64,000 nucleotides of DNA from Alphaproteobacteria bacterium MarineAlpha5_Bin12 (GTDB lineage Bacteria; Pseudomonadota; Alphaproteobacteria; HIMB59; GCA-002718135): the NCBI GenBank assembly GCA_002937855.1, contig PTKS01000002.1:1-64000 (forward strand), given 5' to 3'. A model generated the notes under the pieces. It saw only the letters and a program-made list of their open reading frames with translations. It made no database searches and was not told the DNA's origin. Position numbers and translations under genes: made by a program. Below, in pieces: positions 16,798 through 25,232 of the stretch (positions are counted from its first letter, which is position 1; each line of letters opens with the position of its first letter).

Positions 16798-18039
16798 ATG
16801 ACCACTTTTACATCACAAAATTTAAAAGAATTAATAAAAAATCAAAAAACTGGATATACCTTAGATCAAATTTTTTACAATGATCCAAAAATATATGAAA
16901 TAGATTTAAATACTTTTTTCTTCAATCACTGGATATTTATTGGCCATATATCACGTATTCCCAATATAGGAGATTATTTTCTTTTTGAAACAGGTAATGA
17001 ATCAATAATTGTTATTAGAGGAAAAGATGATGAAATTTATGCACATCATAATGTATGTAGACATAGAGGATCTAGAGTATGTCTTGAAAAAGAAGGTAAT
17101 AAAAAACTTCTTGTTTGTCCATATCACGCTTGGAGTTATAATATTGACGGTACAATAAAGTCTGCAAGATTAATGCCTGATGAATTTAAACCTGAGGAGT
17201 GGTCTTTAAATAAGTGTAATTTAAAAGTTTTTGAAGGATTAATTTTTATAAATTTTTCTGATCAACCAGATGATTTTGATGAATTTATCGAACCCACACG
17301 ACCTTTTATAGAATTACATGATTTGAATAATGCCAAAATAGCTCATCGCGCAATATATCCTACTTTTGGAAATTGGAAGTTAACCCTCGATAATTTTCAC
17401 GAATGTTATCACTGCCAACCCTCACATCCAGAATATTGTAGCGTCCATGATGCTCAGTACATATTGTCATTTGGAGCAGGGAGTCAATCTTCAGCAGTTG
17501 AATCTCAGGAATTTAATGAAAGATTAAAAAAATGGAATGAACAAGTAAAAAAACTTGGCCATTTAACTGGAGTTTATTATGAAGAAAAGTTTTCTAAATT
17601 TTCAAGAAGTGCTGAAAGAACTCCTTTAAGTGATGGAAAGTTATCTGAAACTAAAGATGGTAAGCCAGCTGCACCAATTATGGGAAAATTTAATGAAAGA
17701 GATGGAGGTTACACTTCTGTAGGTCCTTCACCTTTTAATAGTCTATTAATGTGCAATGATTTTGCAACAACTTTTACTTTTATTCCGAAAGGCCCCCTTC
17801 ATACTGATGTAGAATTAATGTGGTTAGTCCATAAAGATGCAATTGAAGGGAAAGATTACAATTTGGAAAATATGATATGGATGTGGGACAAAACAACTAT
17901 AGCTGATAAAAAGATTATAGAAGATAATCAAAAAGGAGTTTTGTCCAAAAAATATCAACCAGGCCCTTTGTCAGATATGGAGAAATCTCTCGAAAGTTTT
18001 AAAAACTGGTACTTAAAAAGATTGCTTCAGGAAATATAA
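16798..18039 (+). CDS. Rieske non-heme iron oxygenase alpha subunit, GbcA-like
   Basis: The 413-residue protein has an N-terminal Rieske [2Fe-2S] site, Cys87-x-His89 and Cys107-x2-His110 (CRHRG, CPYHAW), and a catalytic domain with the mononuclear iron ligands in DNFHECYHCQPSHPE (residues 198-212, His205 and His210). It groups by motif with glycine-betaine/choline/stachydrine-type oxygenases that demethylate or hydroxylate quaternary amines, releasing formaldehyde in the demethylating cases. No reductase partner is encoded in the window. The gene has its own promoter with an operator-like palindrome and ends 1 bp before the convergent aminotransferase stop. Confidence 0.82.
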   Translation: MTTFTSQNLKELIKNQKTGYTLDQIFYNDPKIYEIDLNTFFFNHWIFIGHISRIPNIGDYFLFETGNESIIVIRGKDDEIYAHHNVCRHRGSRVCLEKEGNKKLLVCPYHAWSYNIDGTIKSARLMPDEFKPEEWSLNKCNLKVFEGLIFINFSDQPDDFDEFIEPTRPFIELHDLNNAKIAHRAIYPTFGNWKLTLDNFHECYHCQPSHPEYCSVHDAQYILSFGAGSQSSAVESQEFNERLKKWNEQVKKLGHLTGVYYEEKFSKFSRSAERTPLSDGKLSETKDGKPAAPIMGKFNERDGGYTSVGPSPFNSLLMCNDFATTFTFIPKGPLHTDVELMWLVHKDAIEGKDYNLENMIWMWDKTTIADKKIIEDNQKGVLSKKYQPGPLSDMEKSLESFKNWYLKRLLQEI

Positions 18040-18040
18040 G

Positions 18041-19420
18041 TTATAAATCTATTTTTTTAATATCTTCTAAAGTGGAGTCTAAAGATTTTTTAAGTTTTAC
18101 CATACATTTATCTATGTCTTCTTTGGTAATCGTAAGAGGGGGTGAACACATCATTCCATCTCTGACAGCGCGCATAACTAAATTATTGTTTGTGCAATGG
18201 TCTCTGCAAATATTTCCAACTTTACCTGGTGGATCGAATAATTCTTTTTTTTCTTTATTTTTTACTAATTCCACTCCTGCTAATAATCCCTGACCTCTTA
18301 CTTCTCCTACTAATGGGTGGTCTTGAAACTCTCGTATTCTTTTTTGTAAATATGGAGCGGTATGATTTTTGACATTTTCTAACATACCTTCTTCCTTAAT
18401 GATTCTTAAATTTTCAATTGCAACAGCGCATGCTACAGGATGACCAGAGTAAGTGTAGCCATGATAAAAATCTTTTCCTTGATTAATAAATACATCTGAT
18501 ACTTTTTTTCCAACTCCAACACCAGATAATGGCAGATATCCAGAAGTAATCCCTTTTGCAAAAGTAATTATATCTGGCTTTATATTGAAATGCTGAGATC
18601 CAAACCATTCCCCCGTTCTACCAAATCCACAAACTACTTCATCAACACATAAAATAATATCGTATTGATCACATAAGTTTTGAACCAAACTCCAATAGTT
18701 TTCTGGAGGCACTATAACACCACCCGCAGCTTGGATTGGTTCCCCGATAAATGCCGCTACATTATCTGGCCCTAATTCGAGAATTTTATTTTCGATTTCT
18801 TTTACAGCTAACACTGCAAATTCTTCCTCACTAATATCTTTACCAAATTTATATTTGTAAGGCGGCATGACATGTGTAAAACCTGGAAGTGGGAGATCTC
18901 CTTGACCATGCATAGCCTCCATTCCTCCAAGGCTTGCTCCTACCATTGTACTTCCGTGATATGCATAAGTTCTACTGATAAAAGTCTTTTTATTTTTTTT
19001 TCCTAAAATATCCCAATATCTTCTAACTAGTCTTACAACAGTGTCATTAGATTCAGATCCACTTGAACCAAAAAAGAAATGTTCAATTCCATCAGGGGTA
19101 ATTTCAGCTAATACACGTGATAATTCAATTGGAGGGGTGGTTGAGGTCTTAAAAAAAGTATTATAATATGGAACAATTTCCATTTGTTTTTTTGCTACTT
19201 CAGCAAGCTCATTACGTCCATATCCTATGTTAACACACCATAATCCAGCCATCATATCTAAAATTTCATTTCCCTCACTATCAAATACATAATTTCCTTT
19301 GGCTGAAGTAATTATTTTACTTCCTGAAGTTGATAGCAATTTATGATCTGTAAAAGGATGGAGATGGTGGTCAGAATCTATTTTTTGCCATTGCTTTGTA
19401 TTTCTATTATCTATAAACAT
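18041..19420 (-). CDS. spuC: Class III aminotransferase, putrescine--pyruvate transaminase-like (SpuC)
   Basis: The 459-residue PLP enzyme has the class III pattern: GSSGSESNDTVVRLVRRYW, the cofactor-ring Asp260 in CVDEVVCGFGRTG and the Schiff-base Lys289 in ITFAKGITSGY. Long runs such as ILDMMAGLWCVNIGYGR and TAPYLQKRIREFQDHPLVGEVRG match the SpuC group, which transaminates putrescine or similar diamines to aminoaldehydes. It starts 1 bp after the stop of the glutamine-synthetase-like gene, so the two form an operon. It offers a transamination route for putrescine beside gamma-glutamylation. Omega-amino acid substrates such as beta-alanine remain possible. Confidence 0.85.
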   Translation of the reverse strand: MFIDNRNTKQWQKIDSDHHLHPFTDHKLLSTSGSKIITSAKGNYVFDSEGNEILDMMAGLWCVNIGYGRNELAEVAKKQMEIVPYYNTFFKTSTTPPIELSRVLAEITPDGIEHFFFGSSGSESNDTVVRLVRRYWDILGKKNKKTFISRTYAYHGSTMVGASLGGMEAMHGQGDLPLPGFTHVMPPYKYKFGKDISEEEFAVLAVKEIENKILELGPDNVAAFIGEPIQAAGGVIVPPENYWSLVQNLCDQYDIILCVDEVVCGFGRTGEWFGSQHFNIKPDIITFAKGITSGYLPLSGVGVGKKVSDVFINQGKDFYHGYTYSGHPVACAVAIENLRIIKEEGMLENVKNHTAPYLQKRIREFQDHPLVGEVRGQGLLAGVELVKNKEKKELFDPPGKVGNICRDHCTNNNLVMRAVRDGMMCSPPLTITKEDIDKCMVKLKKSLDSTLEDIKKIDL

Positions 19421-19421
19421 T

Positions 19422-20786
19422 TTAAACGTTAAGAAGTAAATATTCTCTTTCCCAAGGACTTACAACCTCCATATAAGCTAAATATTCAACTTTTCTCATC
19501 GCTACAAGTGTTTTTACAAATTTCTCTCCAAAAACTTCATTCAGTTCTTTATTTTTGTCAAACAAGTTTATAGCTTCACTAATATTGGAAGGTAATTTTG
19601 TTGTATCTTTATCAAAAAGACTTTCTTTTGTTTCTGCACTAGGTTGTATATTATTTTTTATTCCTAAATATCCTGAAGCTAAATTTGCTGCAAAAACTAG
19701 ATAGGGATTAGTATCAGATCCTGCTAATCGGTTCTCTACTCTTGAATTCTTGTTATCTGATACAGGAATTCTAAAGCCACACGATCTATTTCCTATACCC
19801 CAATTTACATTTTTAGGGGAGCCATAAGTGGCAAATAATCTCTTATATGAATTAAAATGTGGAGCATAAATTGGCATCAATAATGGAGTATATTTCTGTA
19901 ATCCACCAATATAATTCATAAAAATTTTTGAAAATTTATTTTTATTATTTGAAAAAATATTTTTATTTTTATTATTAACTAAAGATTGATGAAGATGAAG
20001 AGCACTCCCAGGTTGACCTTTCATAGGCTTTGCCATAAAAGTTGCATACAACTTGTGTTTGATAGCAGTTTGTCTTAGAGTTCTTTTAAATAAAAAAACT
20101 TGGTCAGCTAATTCTAAGGGATCACCATGTTGAAAATTAATTTCCATTTGCGCTGATCCTGATTCATGATTCATTGTGTCTATATCAATTTTTTGAATTT
20201 CACAGAAATTATATAAATCTTCAAATAATGGATCAAATTCATTTATAGCATCTATTCCAAATGATTGTTTGCCTGTCTCTTGCCTACCGGATTGCCCAAC
20301 TGGAACTTCAAGTGGATAATCTGGATCGGAATTTTTTTTAACTAAATAAAATTCTACTTCCGGGGAAACTATTGGTTTAAAGTTTATATTTTTATATAGA
20401 TCTAGAATTTTCTTTAAAATGTTTCTTGGCGCATTTTGGACAGGGATACCATTCATTTCTATAGCGTCACATATTACTTCAGCAGTCGGATCATCATACC
20501 AAGGAACTAATCTTATTGTTTTAAAATCTGGTTTTATACTAATATCAGTATCTGTTGGATTATATACATCTTCGGGAAGGCCTCCTTCCACATCATTTGC
20601 ATATTGTCCTGATATAGTTTGAATAAAAATTGATTGAGGCATCCTATGAGTATTACTTTCAATACCTTCAATAAATTTTTTTGTAGGTAAAATCTTTCCT
20701 CTTGCTGTACCCCCAAGATCTGGTACAAGACATTCAACTTCTGTGATTGAATTTTCATTCAACCATTTTTTAAATTTGCTATTCAT
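19422..20786 (-). CDS. puuA: Glutamine synthetase family protein, gamma-glutamylpolyamine synthetase-like (copy 2)
   Basis: This 454-residue protein keeps the family motifs SPEVEFYLV, NHESGSAQMEINFQHGDP, GSALHLHQSLV and SRVENRLAGSDTNPYL. It resembles PuuA/SpuI-type enzymes that join glutamate to an amine using ATP. Compared with copy 1 at 10292 it differs in the HVH/HLH loop (GSGMHVHIS against GSALHLHQS), arguing for a separate amine. It is divergent from a PuuB-like oxidase at 20881 and co-directional with the SpuC-like aminotransferase, so gene context agrees with a gamma-glutamyl putrescine route. Confidence 0.82.
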   Translation of the reverse strand: MNSKFKKWLNENSITEVECLVPDLGGTARGKILPTKKFIEGIESNTHRMPQSIFIQTISGQYANDVEGGLPEDVYNPTDTDISIKPDFKTIRLVPWYDDPTAEVICDAIEMNGIPVQNAPRNILKKILDLYKNINFKPIVSPEVEFYLVKKNSDPDYPLEVPVGQSGRQETGKQSFGIDAINEFDPLFEDLYNFCEIQKIDIDTMNHESGSAQMEINFQHGDPLELADQVFLFKRTLRQTAIKHKLYATFMAKPMKGQPGSALHLHQSLVNNKNKNIFSNNKNKFSKIFMNYIGGLQKYTPLLMPIYAPHFNSYKRLFATYGSPKNVNWGIGNRSCGFRIPVSDNKNSRVENRLAGSDTNPYLVFAANLASGYLGIKNNIQPSAETKESLFDKDTTKLPSNISEAINLFDKNKELNEVFGEKFVKTLVAMRKVEYLAYMEVVSPWEREYLLLNV

Positions 20787-20801
20787 AATTAAATTGTTTG
20801 G

Positions 20802-20820
20802 AATACTAATAAACAGTATT
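20802..20820. promoter_or_regulatory. Palindrome in divergent region, possible operator
   Basis: AATACT at 20802-20807 and AGTATT at 20815-20820 form a perfect 6-bp inverted repeat with a 7-nt spacer, 15 bp from the start codon of the minus-strand synthetase gene. It differs from the TTGAA-N6-TTCAA sites, so a different regulator would be involved. Short AT-rich palindromes arise often by chance here. Confidence 0.3.
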
Positions 20821-20834
20821 ATCTTTAATTAAAA

Positions 20835-20863
20835 TTGATATTATATTTTATATATCTTATATA
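20835..20863 (+). promoter_or_regulatory. Sigma-70 promoter of the PuuB-like gene
   Basis: TTGATA (20835-20840), a 17-bp spacer and TATATA (20858-20863) lie 17 bp upstream of ATG 20881. A weak AAGAAG sits directly before the ATG. The match is good, although the region is almost pure A and T, which lowers its weight. Confidence 0.45.
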
Positions 20864-20880
20864 TCAAAAAAAATAAGAAG

Positions 20881-22197
20881 ATGCTTCATTTTAACAAAAA
20901 ACCCACTTTTGAACAACATGATAATGAAAAAGAAAATTATTATCAGAATTCTTCAACAAAAATTGATTTTATTTCAAAACTTGAAGATAGCATTGATGCA
21001 GATATATGTATTATTGGCGGAGGCCTTACAGGTATTTCATCCGCATTATATCTTTCAAAAAAAGGTTATAAAATTGTTCTTATAGAAGCAAGAAAAATAG
21101 GTTGGGGTGCCTCTGGTCGTAACGGCGGGCAGTTAGGAGGAGGTTTAAGAAAAGATCAAAAAGAAGTTGAAAATAAATTGGGGATTAATCAAGCAAAAGA
21201 ACTTTGGAATTTGGGAATTGAAGCAGTAGAAGAAGTTAAAGAAAATATAAAAAAATATAATATAGATTGTGATTTAGTAAACGGAGTTCTTACCGCAGGA
21301 TATTACAAAGATGATGAAAGTTATTTTAAAAATGAAGCTGAACATCTTTTAAAACAATATAATTACGATAAATATTATTTTTTAAATTTTTCAGACATAA
21401 GGGAAGAAATAGACTCAAAAAAATATTATTCAGGATTATTAAACAAAGGAAGTTACCACCTTCACCCTCTAAAGTATCTATATGGCTTGGCAAAGGAGGC
21501 CAAAAAAAATGGGGTAAAAATATATGAAAATTCCCCTGTTTCAAAAATTTCAAAAAAAAGTGATTTTTTAGAAGTATCAATTAACAAATATAAAGTTAAA
21601 TGTAATTTAGTTGTGGTTGGTTGTAATGGATATCTTGACAATCTTCTTGGCAACATTAGAAATAAATTTATGCCGATTAACAATTATATTTTAGCGACAG
21701 AATCAGTTAATCAAGATTATGCATCTGCAATAATTAAAAATAATTATGCTGTATGTGACACAAGATTTATTATTGATTATTACCGTTTTTCAAAAGACAA
21801 TAGGATGCTCTTTGGGGGAGGAGAAACTTTTACAAGTAAATTTTTGGAAAATCCAAAAAATTTTGTAAAAAAAAGAATGAATAAAGTTTTTCCACAATTA
21901 TCAAAATTAAAAATAGATTTTTGCTGGGGAGGGACACTTGCCATAACAGTTAATCGCTTGCCAAGTTTCGGCTCGTTAAATAATAACATAATTTATGCCC
22001 ATGGTTATTCGGGTCATGGTGTGGCATTATCTACTCTTGCAGGTAAATTAATTTCTGAATATGTTACTGGTAATAAAGATAGATTTCATTTTTTTTCTTC
22101 AATTCAACATCAAACTATACCTGGCGGAGATTTTGTAAGAAGACCAATATATTCTTCTGCTGTAGCATACTATAAATTAAGAGATTTTATTCACTAA
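20881..22197 (+). CDS. puuB: FAD-dependent oxidoreductase, gamma-glutamylputrescine oxidase-like
   Basis: The 438-residue DAO-family flavoprotein has the FAD motif ADICIIGGGLTGISSALYLS (about residues 40-59), the second motif WGASGRNGGQLGGG and the C-terminal GYSGHGVALSTLAGKL. This set is typical of PuuB/OrdL enzymes, which oxidise gamma-glutamylputrescine to the aldehyde with H2O2 release. Its position divergent from a PuuA-like synthetase supports that role. No PuuC dehydrogenase or PuuD hydrolase is present in the window. Sarcosine or other secondary amine oxidase activity cannot be excluded. Its end overlaps tsaC on the other strand by 11 nt. Confidence 0.83.
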   Translation: MLHFNKKPTFEQHDNEKENYYQNSSTKIDFISKLEDSIDADICIIGGGLTGISSALYLSKKGYKIVLIEARKIGWGASGRNGGQLGGGLRKDQKEVENKLGINQAKELWNLGIEAVEEVKENIKKYNIDCDLVNGVLTAGYYKDDESYFKNEAEHLLKQYNYDKYYFLNFSDIREEIDSKKYYSGLLNKGSYHLHPLKYLYGLAKEAKKNGVKIYENSPVSKISKKSDFLEVSINKYKVKCNLVVVGCNGYLDNLLGNIRNKFMPINNYILATESVNQDYASAIIKNNYAVCDTRFIIDYYRFSKDNRMLFGGGETFTSKFLENPKNFVKKRMNKVFPQLSKLKIDFCWGGTLAITVNRLPSFGSLNNNIIYAHGYSGHGVALSTLAGKLISEYVTGNKDRFHFFSSIQHQTIPGGDFVRRPIYSSAVAYYKLRDFIH

Positions 22198-23116
22198 AAG
22201 CTGCGCGTTCCAATCTATCATTAATAGCTATACCCAGTCCCTTTTTGACAATTGGCGCAACAGCAATGCCTTTATATTTTTTATTATCTAAAATATGTAG
22301 GAATTTGAACAAATTTTTTGCCGCTTCTTCAAGATTAGAAGATTTACTTAAGTTTAATTCTTTTACTTTAGACTTCAATCTATTCTTACCAAAATTTAAA
22401 AGCACTTCATCATTCCTAAGTTTTTTGACGTTAATTCTTATTGGAATATTAGGTGAATAATGTTTTTTTAACTGACCTGGTGACTTTATTTTTTTTAAAT
22501 TTTTAGATTTTTCAACCAAGTCTGGAAATAGTTGTTTTATTATTTTTTTATCTATTGCTCCCGCTCTTAATATTGTTGGTTTATTATTTGACAAATCGAT
22601 AACTGTTGATTCAATTCCAAATGTAGTTGATCCTCCATCAATGACAAAAATGTCTTTGCCAAAGTTTTTAATTACGTGATTTTTTTGAGTTGGACTTAGT
22701 TTTGACGATTTATTAGCACTTGGAGCAGCTAATATTCCTTTAAATTGTTTTAATATTGATAGTGCAATTTTATTTGAAGGTACTCTACAGGCAATCGTTT
22801 TAAGACCACTTGAAACTAGGGGATGTATACTGCTATTTTTTCTTTTTTTTAGAATAATTGTTAGAGGACCAGGCCAAAAATTTTCAGCTAATATTTTTGC
22901 ATTTTTTGAAAAAACGACTTGTTTTTTTACTGTTTCTATATTTTCAAAATGACAAATCAAAGGGTTAAAGAGAGGTCTATTTTTTTTATTATATAAATTT
23001 GAAATAGCCTTTCCATTTTCTGCATCGGCGCCTAATCCATATACAGTTTCAGTAGGAAATGCTACTAGTTTACCTTTCTTTAAAAAATTTACAGCTTTGG
23101 TTATTTTTTCTTTCAT
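22187..23116 (-). CDS. tsaC: L-threonylcarbamoyladenylate synthase (Sua5/TsaC family)
   Basis: The 309-residue protein has the YrdC domain (residues 1-200: GKLVAFPTETVYGLGADA, KKNRPLFNPL, FGIESTVIDL, ILRAGAI) and a C-terminal Sua5 extension (SPGQLKKHYSPNIP). It makes the threonylcarbamoyl-AMP used for the t6A37 modification of tRNAs reading ANN codons. Its two-domain length fits Sua5 rather than the short TsaC. It is divergent from the parA-like gene across 45 bp. Confidence 0.93.
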   Translation of the reverse strand: MKEKITKAVNFLKKGKLVAFPTETVYGLGADAENGKAISNLYNKKNRPLFNPLICHFENIETVKKQVVFSKNAKILAENFWPGPLTIILKKRKNSSIHPLVSSGLKTIACRVPSNKIALSILKQFKGILAAPSANKSSKLSPTQKNHVIKNFGKDIFVIDGGSTTFGIESTVIDLSNNKPTILRAGAIDKKIIKQLFPDLVEKSKNLKKIKSPGQLKKHYSPNIPIRINVKKLRNDEVLLNFGKNRLKSKVKELNLSKSSNLEEAAKNLFKFLHILDNKKYKGIAVAPIVKKGLGIAINDRLERAAFSE

Positions 23117-23161
23117 CTAATTAAAATTAAGTTAATATTATTTTTATATTAAATTCTATAA

Positions 23162-23797
23162 ATGGGAAAAATAATTTCATTATCAAATCAAAAAGGTGGT
23201 TCTGGAAAGACTACAATATCAGTTAATTTAGCAGTATTATGGAGTAATAGTGGCTATAAGGTTGCAATTATTGATGCTGATAATCAAAAAAGTTTAACTT
23301 ATTGGTATAAGGCAAGAGAAAACTATTATGGCAGTGAAGATACTGGTATTTATAATGAACAATATGATTCTTCAAATTTATATGAGCAGACAAGAGAGCT
23401 TAAAAAGAAATATGATTTCGTGATCATAGATAGCCCGCCTTCAATAACAATTGAATCAATTAACATAGCTAGATCTTCAAACTATATCTTTATTCCTGTT
23501 CAACCAAGCCCAGTTGATTTATTAGCAACTTTACCTTTTCTTAATCTGGTTAATAAAGAGAAAAAGAAATCAACTATAATTTTAAATAGAGTATTACCTA
23601 GGGCAAAATTGACTGAAGCAATGAAGCTAAGATTAAGATACGCTGGAGCCAATATTGCAAGAAATAAAATCTCTTCAAAAATTATTTTTGCTGAAACTTT
23701 TAATGTAGGTAGAGGAGTAATAGATATTAGTGTTAACTCCAGGGTTTCCAAGGAAATTATTAATTTAGGTAATGAAATTATAAGAAAATTAGAATAA
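23162..23797 (+). CDS. Orphan ParA/MinD-family ATPase
   Basis: This 211-residue P-loop ATPase carries the deviant Walker A KGGSGKTT (residues 11-18) with the signature lysine at 11, a Walker A' (IIDADNQKS) and Walker B (FVIIDSPPS). It is a short single-domain ParA lacking an N-terminal DNA-binding region. No parB partner or centromere-like repeat is next to it, so it is probably an orphan ParA that positions a protein cargo rather than the chromosome-segregation ParA. The cargo is unknown. Confidence 0.85.
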   Translation: MGKIISLSNQKGGSGKTTISVNLAVLWSNSGYKVAIIDADNQKSLTYWYKARENYYGSEDTGIYNEQYDSSNLYEQTRELKKKYDFVIIDSPPSITIESINIARSSNYIFIPVQPSPVDLLATLPFLNLVNKEKKKSTIILNRVLPRAKLTEAMKLRLRYAGANIARNKISSKIIFAETFNVGRGVIDISVNSRVSKEIINLGNEIIRKLE

Positions 23798-23866
23798 AAC
23801 TTCTTAGAAAATAAACTTAACAATTTGTGAATTGATTTTATCAAATAAATAGTTTTTTAACTAAAT

Positions 23867-25183
23867 ATGAAAAAAATATCTTTTGTAATTTTAGCTGCTG
23901 GGAAAAGTAGAAGGATGATGAGTTCAAAGAGCAAGGTTCTTCATGAATTAGGCGATAAAGTTCTTTTAGATTATGCTTGGGATATAGCGGTCCAGAACTC
24001 TACTTCTGATATTTTTTTCGTTTGTTCTCCTCAAGTCAAACAATATGTTAATAAAAATTATAAGAAAGCAAAAACTGTTATTCAAAAAAACCAATTAGGC
24101 ACTGCGCATGCAGTTGAATGTGCAAAAAAATATATTTCAAAGAATAAACATGATGTAGTTGTTCTTTTTGGTGATGTGCCTTTAATAAAAAATTCCACAA
24201 TTAAAAAACTTATAAAATTTAACAGAAAATCTAAATCTATTGGTACAATTGTATCATTCAGAAGTGACAAACCATTTGGTTATGGAAGGATAATTTCAGA
24301 AAATCAATATGTTAAAAGTGTAGTTGAAGAAAGTGATACTAATTATGAACAAAAGAAAATAAATCTATGTAATTCAGGAATACTTATATGTGATTCAAAA
24401 TATCTTTTTGAAACAATTAAAAAAATTTCTAATAAAAATAATCAGAAAGAAAGATTTCTTACAGATATTTGTAAAATTGCCTATAATGAAAAAAAACCTT
24501 TTTCTTATATTAATTGTGATGAAATAGAAGTATTGGGAGTTAATTCGCATCTACAATTGACTTCATTAGAAGAAAAGTTTCAAAATATTTATAAAAATAA
24601 ACTAATTAAAAATGGTGTTCATCTAATACGGCCTGAGACTATAACAATAAGCCACGACACAAAAATAGCTAAAAATGTTGTTATAGAGCCCAATACGATA
24701 ATAAAATCAGGTGTTAAAATTGCTGATTCCACTAAAATATTCGGAGGATCATATTTAGAAAATTGCAAAATAGGAAAGAAATGCAAGGTGGGTCCATATG
24801 CTAGGATCAGGCCTAATACAATTTTAAATGATTATGTTAAAGTAGGGAATTATGTTGAAATAAAAAATTCTAAAATAGGAAAATTTTCTTCCATTGCTCA
24901 TTTGTCTTACATTGGAGATGCAGAAATAGGAAACAATGTAAATATTGGGGCAGGTACAATCACTTGCAACTATGATGGTACTAAAAAAAATAGAACCATA
25001 ATTAAAAAAAATGTATTTATTGGTTCGAATTGCTCATTAATTGCTCCATTAAAAATAAAACAAAATTCAATAATTGGCGCAGGAAGTGTAGTAGATAAAG
25101 ATGTACCTCCAAATTCATTAGCATTAGAAAGATCTAAATTAGTGCTGAAAAAAAGGAAATTTAACAAAAATAAAGGTAAATAA
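23867..25183 (+). CDS. glmU: Bifunctional GlmU (N-acetylglucosamine-1-phosphate uridyltransferase / glucosamine-1-phosphate acetyltransferase)
   Basis: The 438-residue enzyme joins a nucleotidyltransferase domain (residues 1-225, LAAGKSRRM start, VLFGDVPL) to a left-handed beta-helix acetyltransferase domain of hexapeptide repeats (IGNNVNIGAGTITCNYDG near residue 350). It makes UDP-GlcNAc for peptidoglycan and lipopolysaccharide. The usual LAAGxGTRM loop reads LAAGKSRRM, a mild deviation. It is slightly shorter than the ~456 residues of E. coli GlmU, at the C-terminal tail. Confidence 0.94.
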   Translation: MKKISFVILAAGKSRRMMSSKSKVLHELGDKVLLDYAWDIAVQNSTSDIFFVCSPQVKQYVNKNYKKAKTVIQKNQLGTAHAVECAKKYISKNKHDVVVLFGDVPLIKNSTIKKLIKFNRKSKSIGTIVSFRSDKPFGYGRIISENQYVKSVVEESDTNYEQKKINLCNSGILICDSKYLFETIKKISNKNNQKERFLTDICKIAYNEKKPFSYINCDEIEVLGVNSHLQLTSLEEKFQNIYKNKLIKNGVHLIRPETITISHDTKIAKNVVIEPNTIIKSGVKIADSTKIFGGSYLENCKIGKKCKVGPYARIRPNTILNDYVKVGNYVEIKNSKIGKFSSIAHLSYIGDAEIGNNVNIGAGTITCNYDGTKKNRTIIKKNVFIGSNCSLIAPLKIKQNSIIGAGSVVDKDVPPNSLALERSKLVLKKRKFNKNKGK

Positions 25184-25232
25184 GTAAAAAAAACTTGTTT
25201 GAATGATTCTCTGGGTCTATTAGGCTAAAATT

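Noticed and set aside
20747..20762. A third TTGAA-N6-TTCAA palindrome
   Set aside because: It lies within the coding start of the second synthetase gene and lacks the C after TTGAA; about one such short match is near chance expectation.
23500..23844. Minus-strand 114-codon frame across the end of the parA-like gene
   Set aside because: Hydrophobic, low-complexity antisense frame without start signal, overlapping a well-supported gene.
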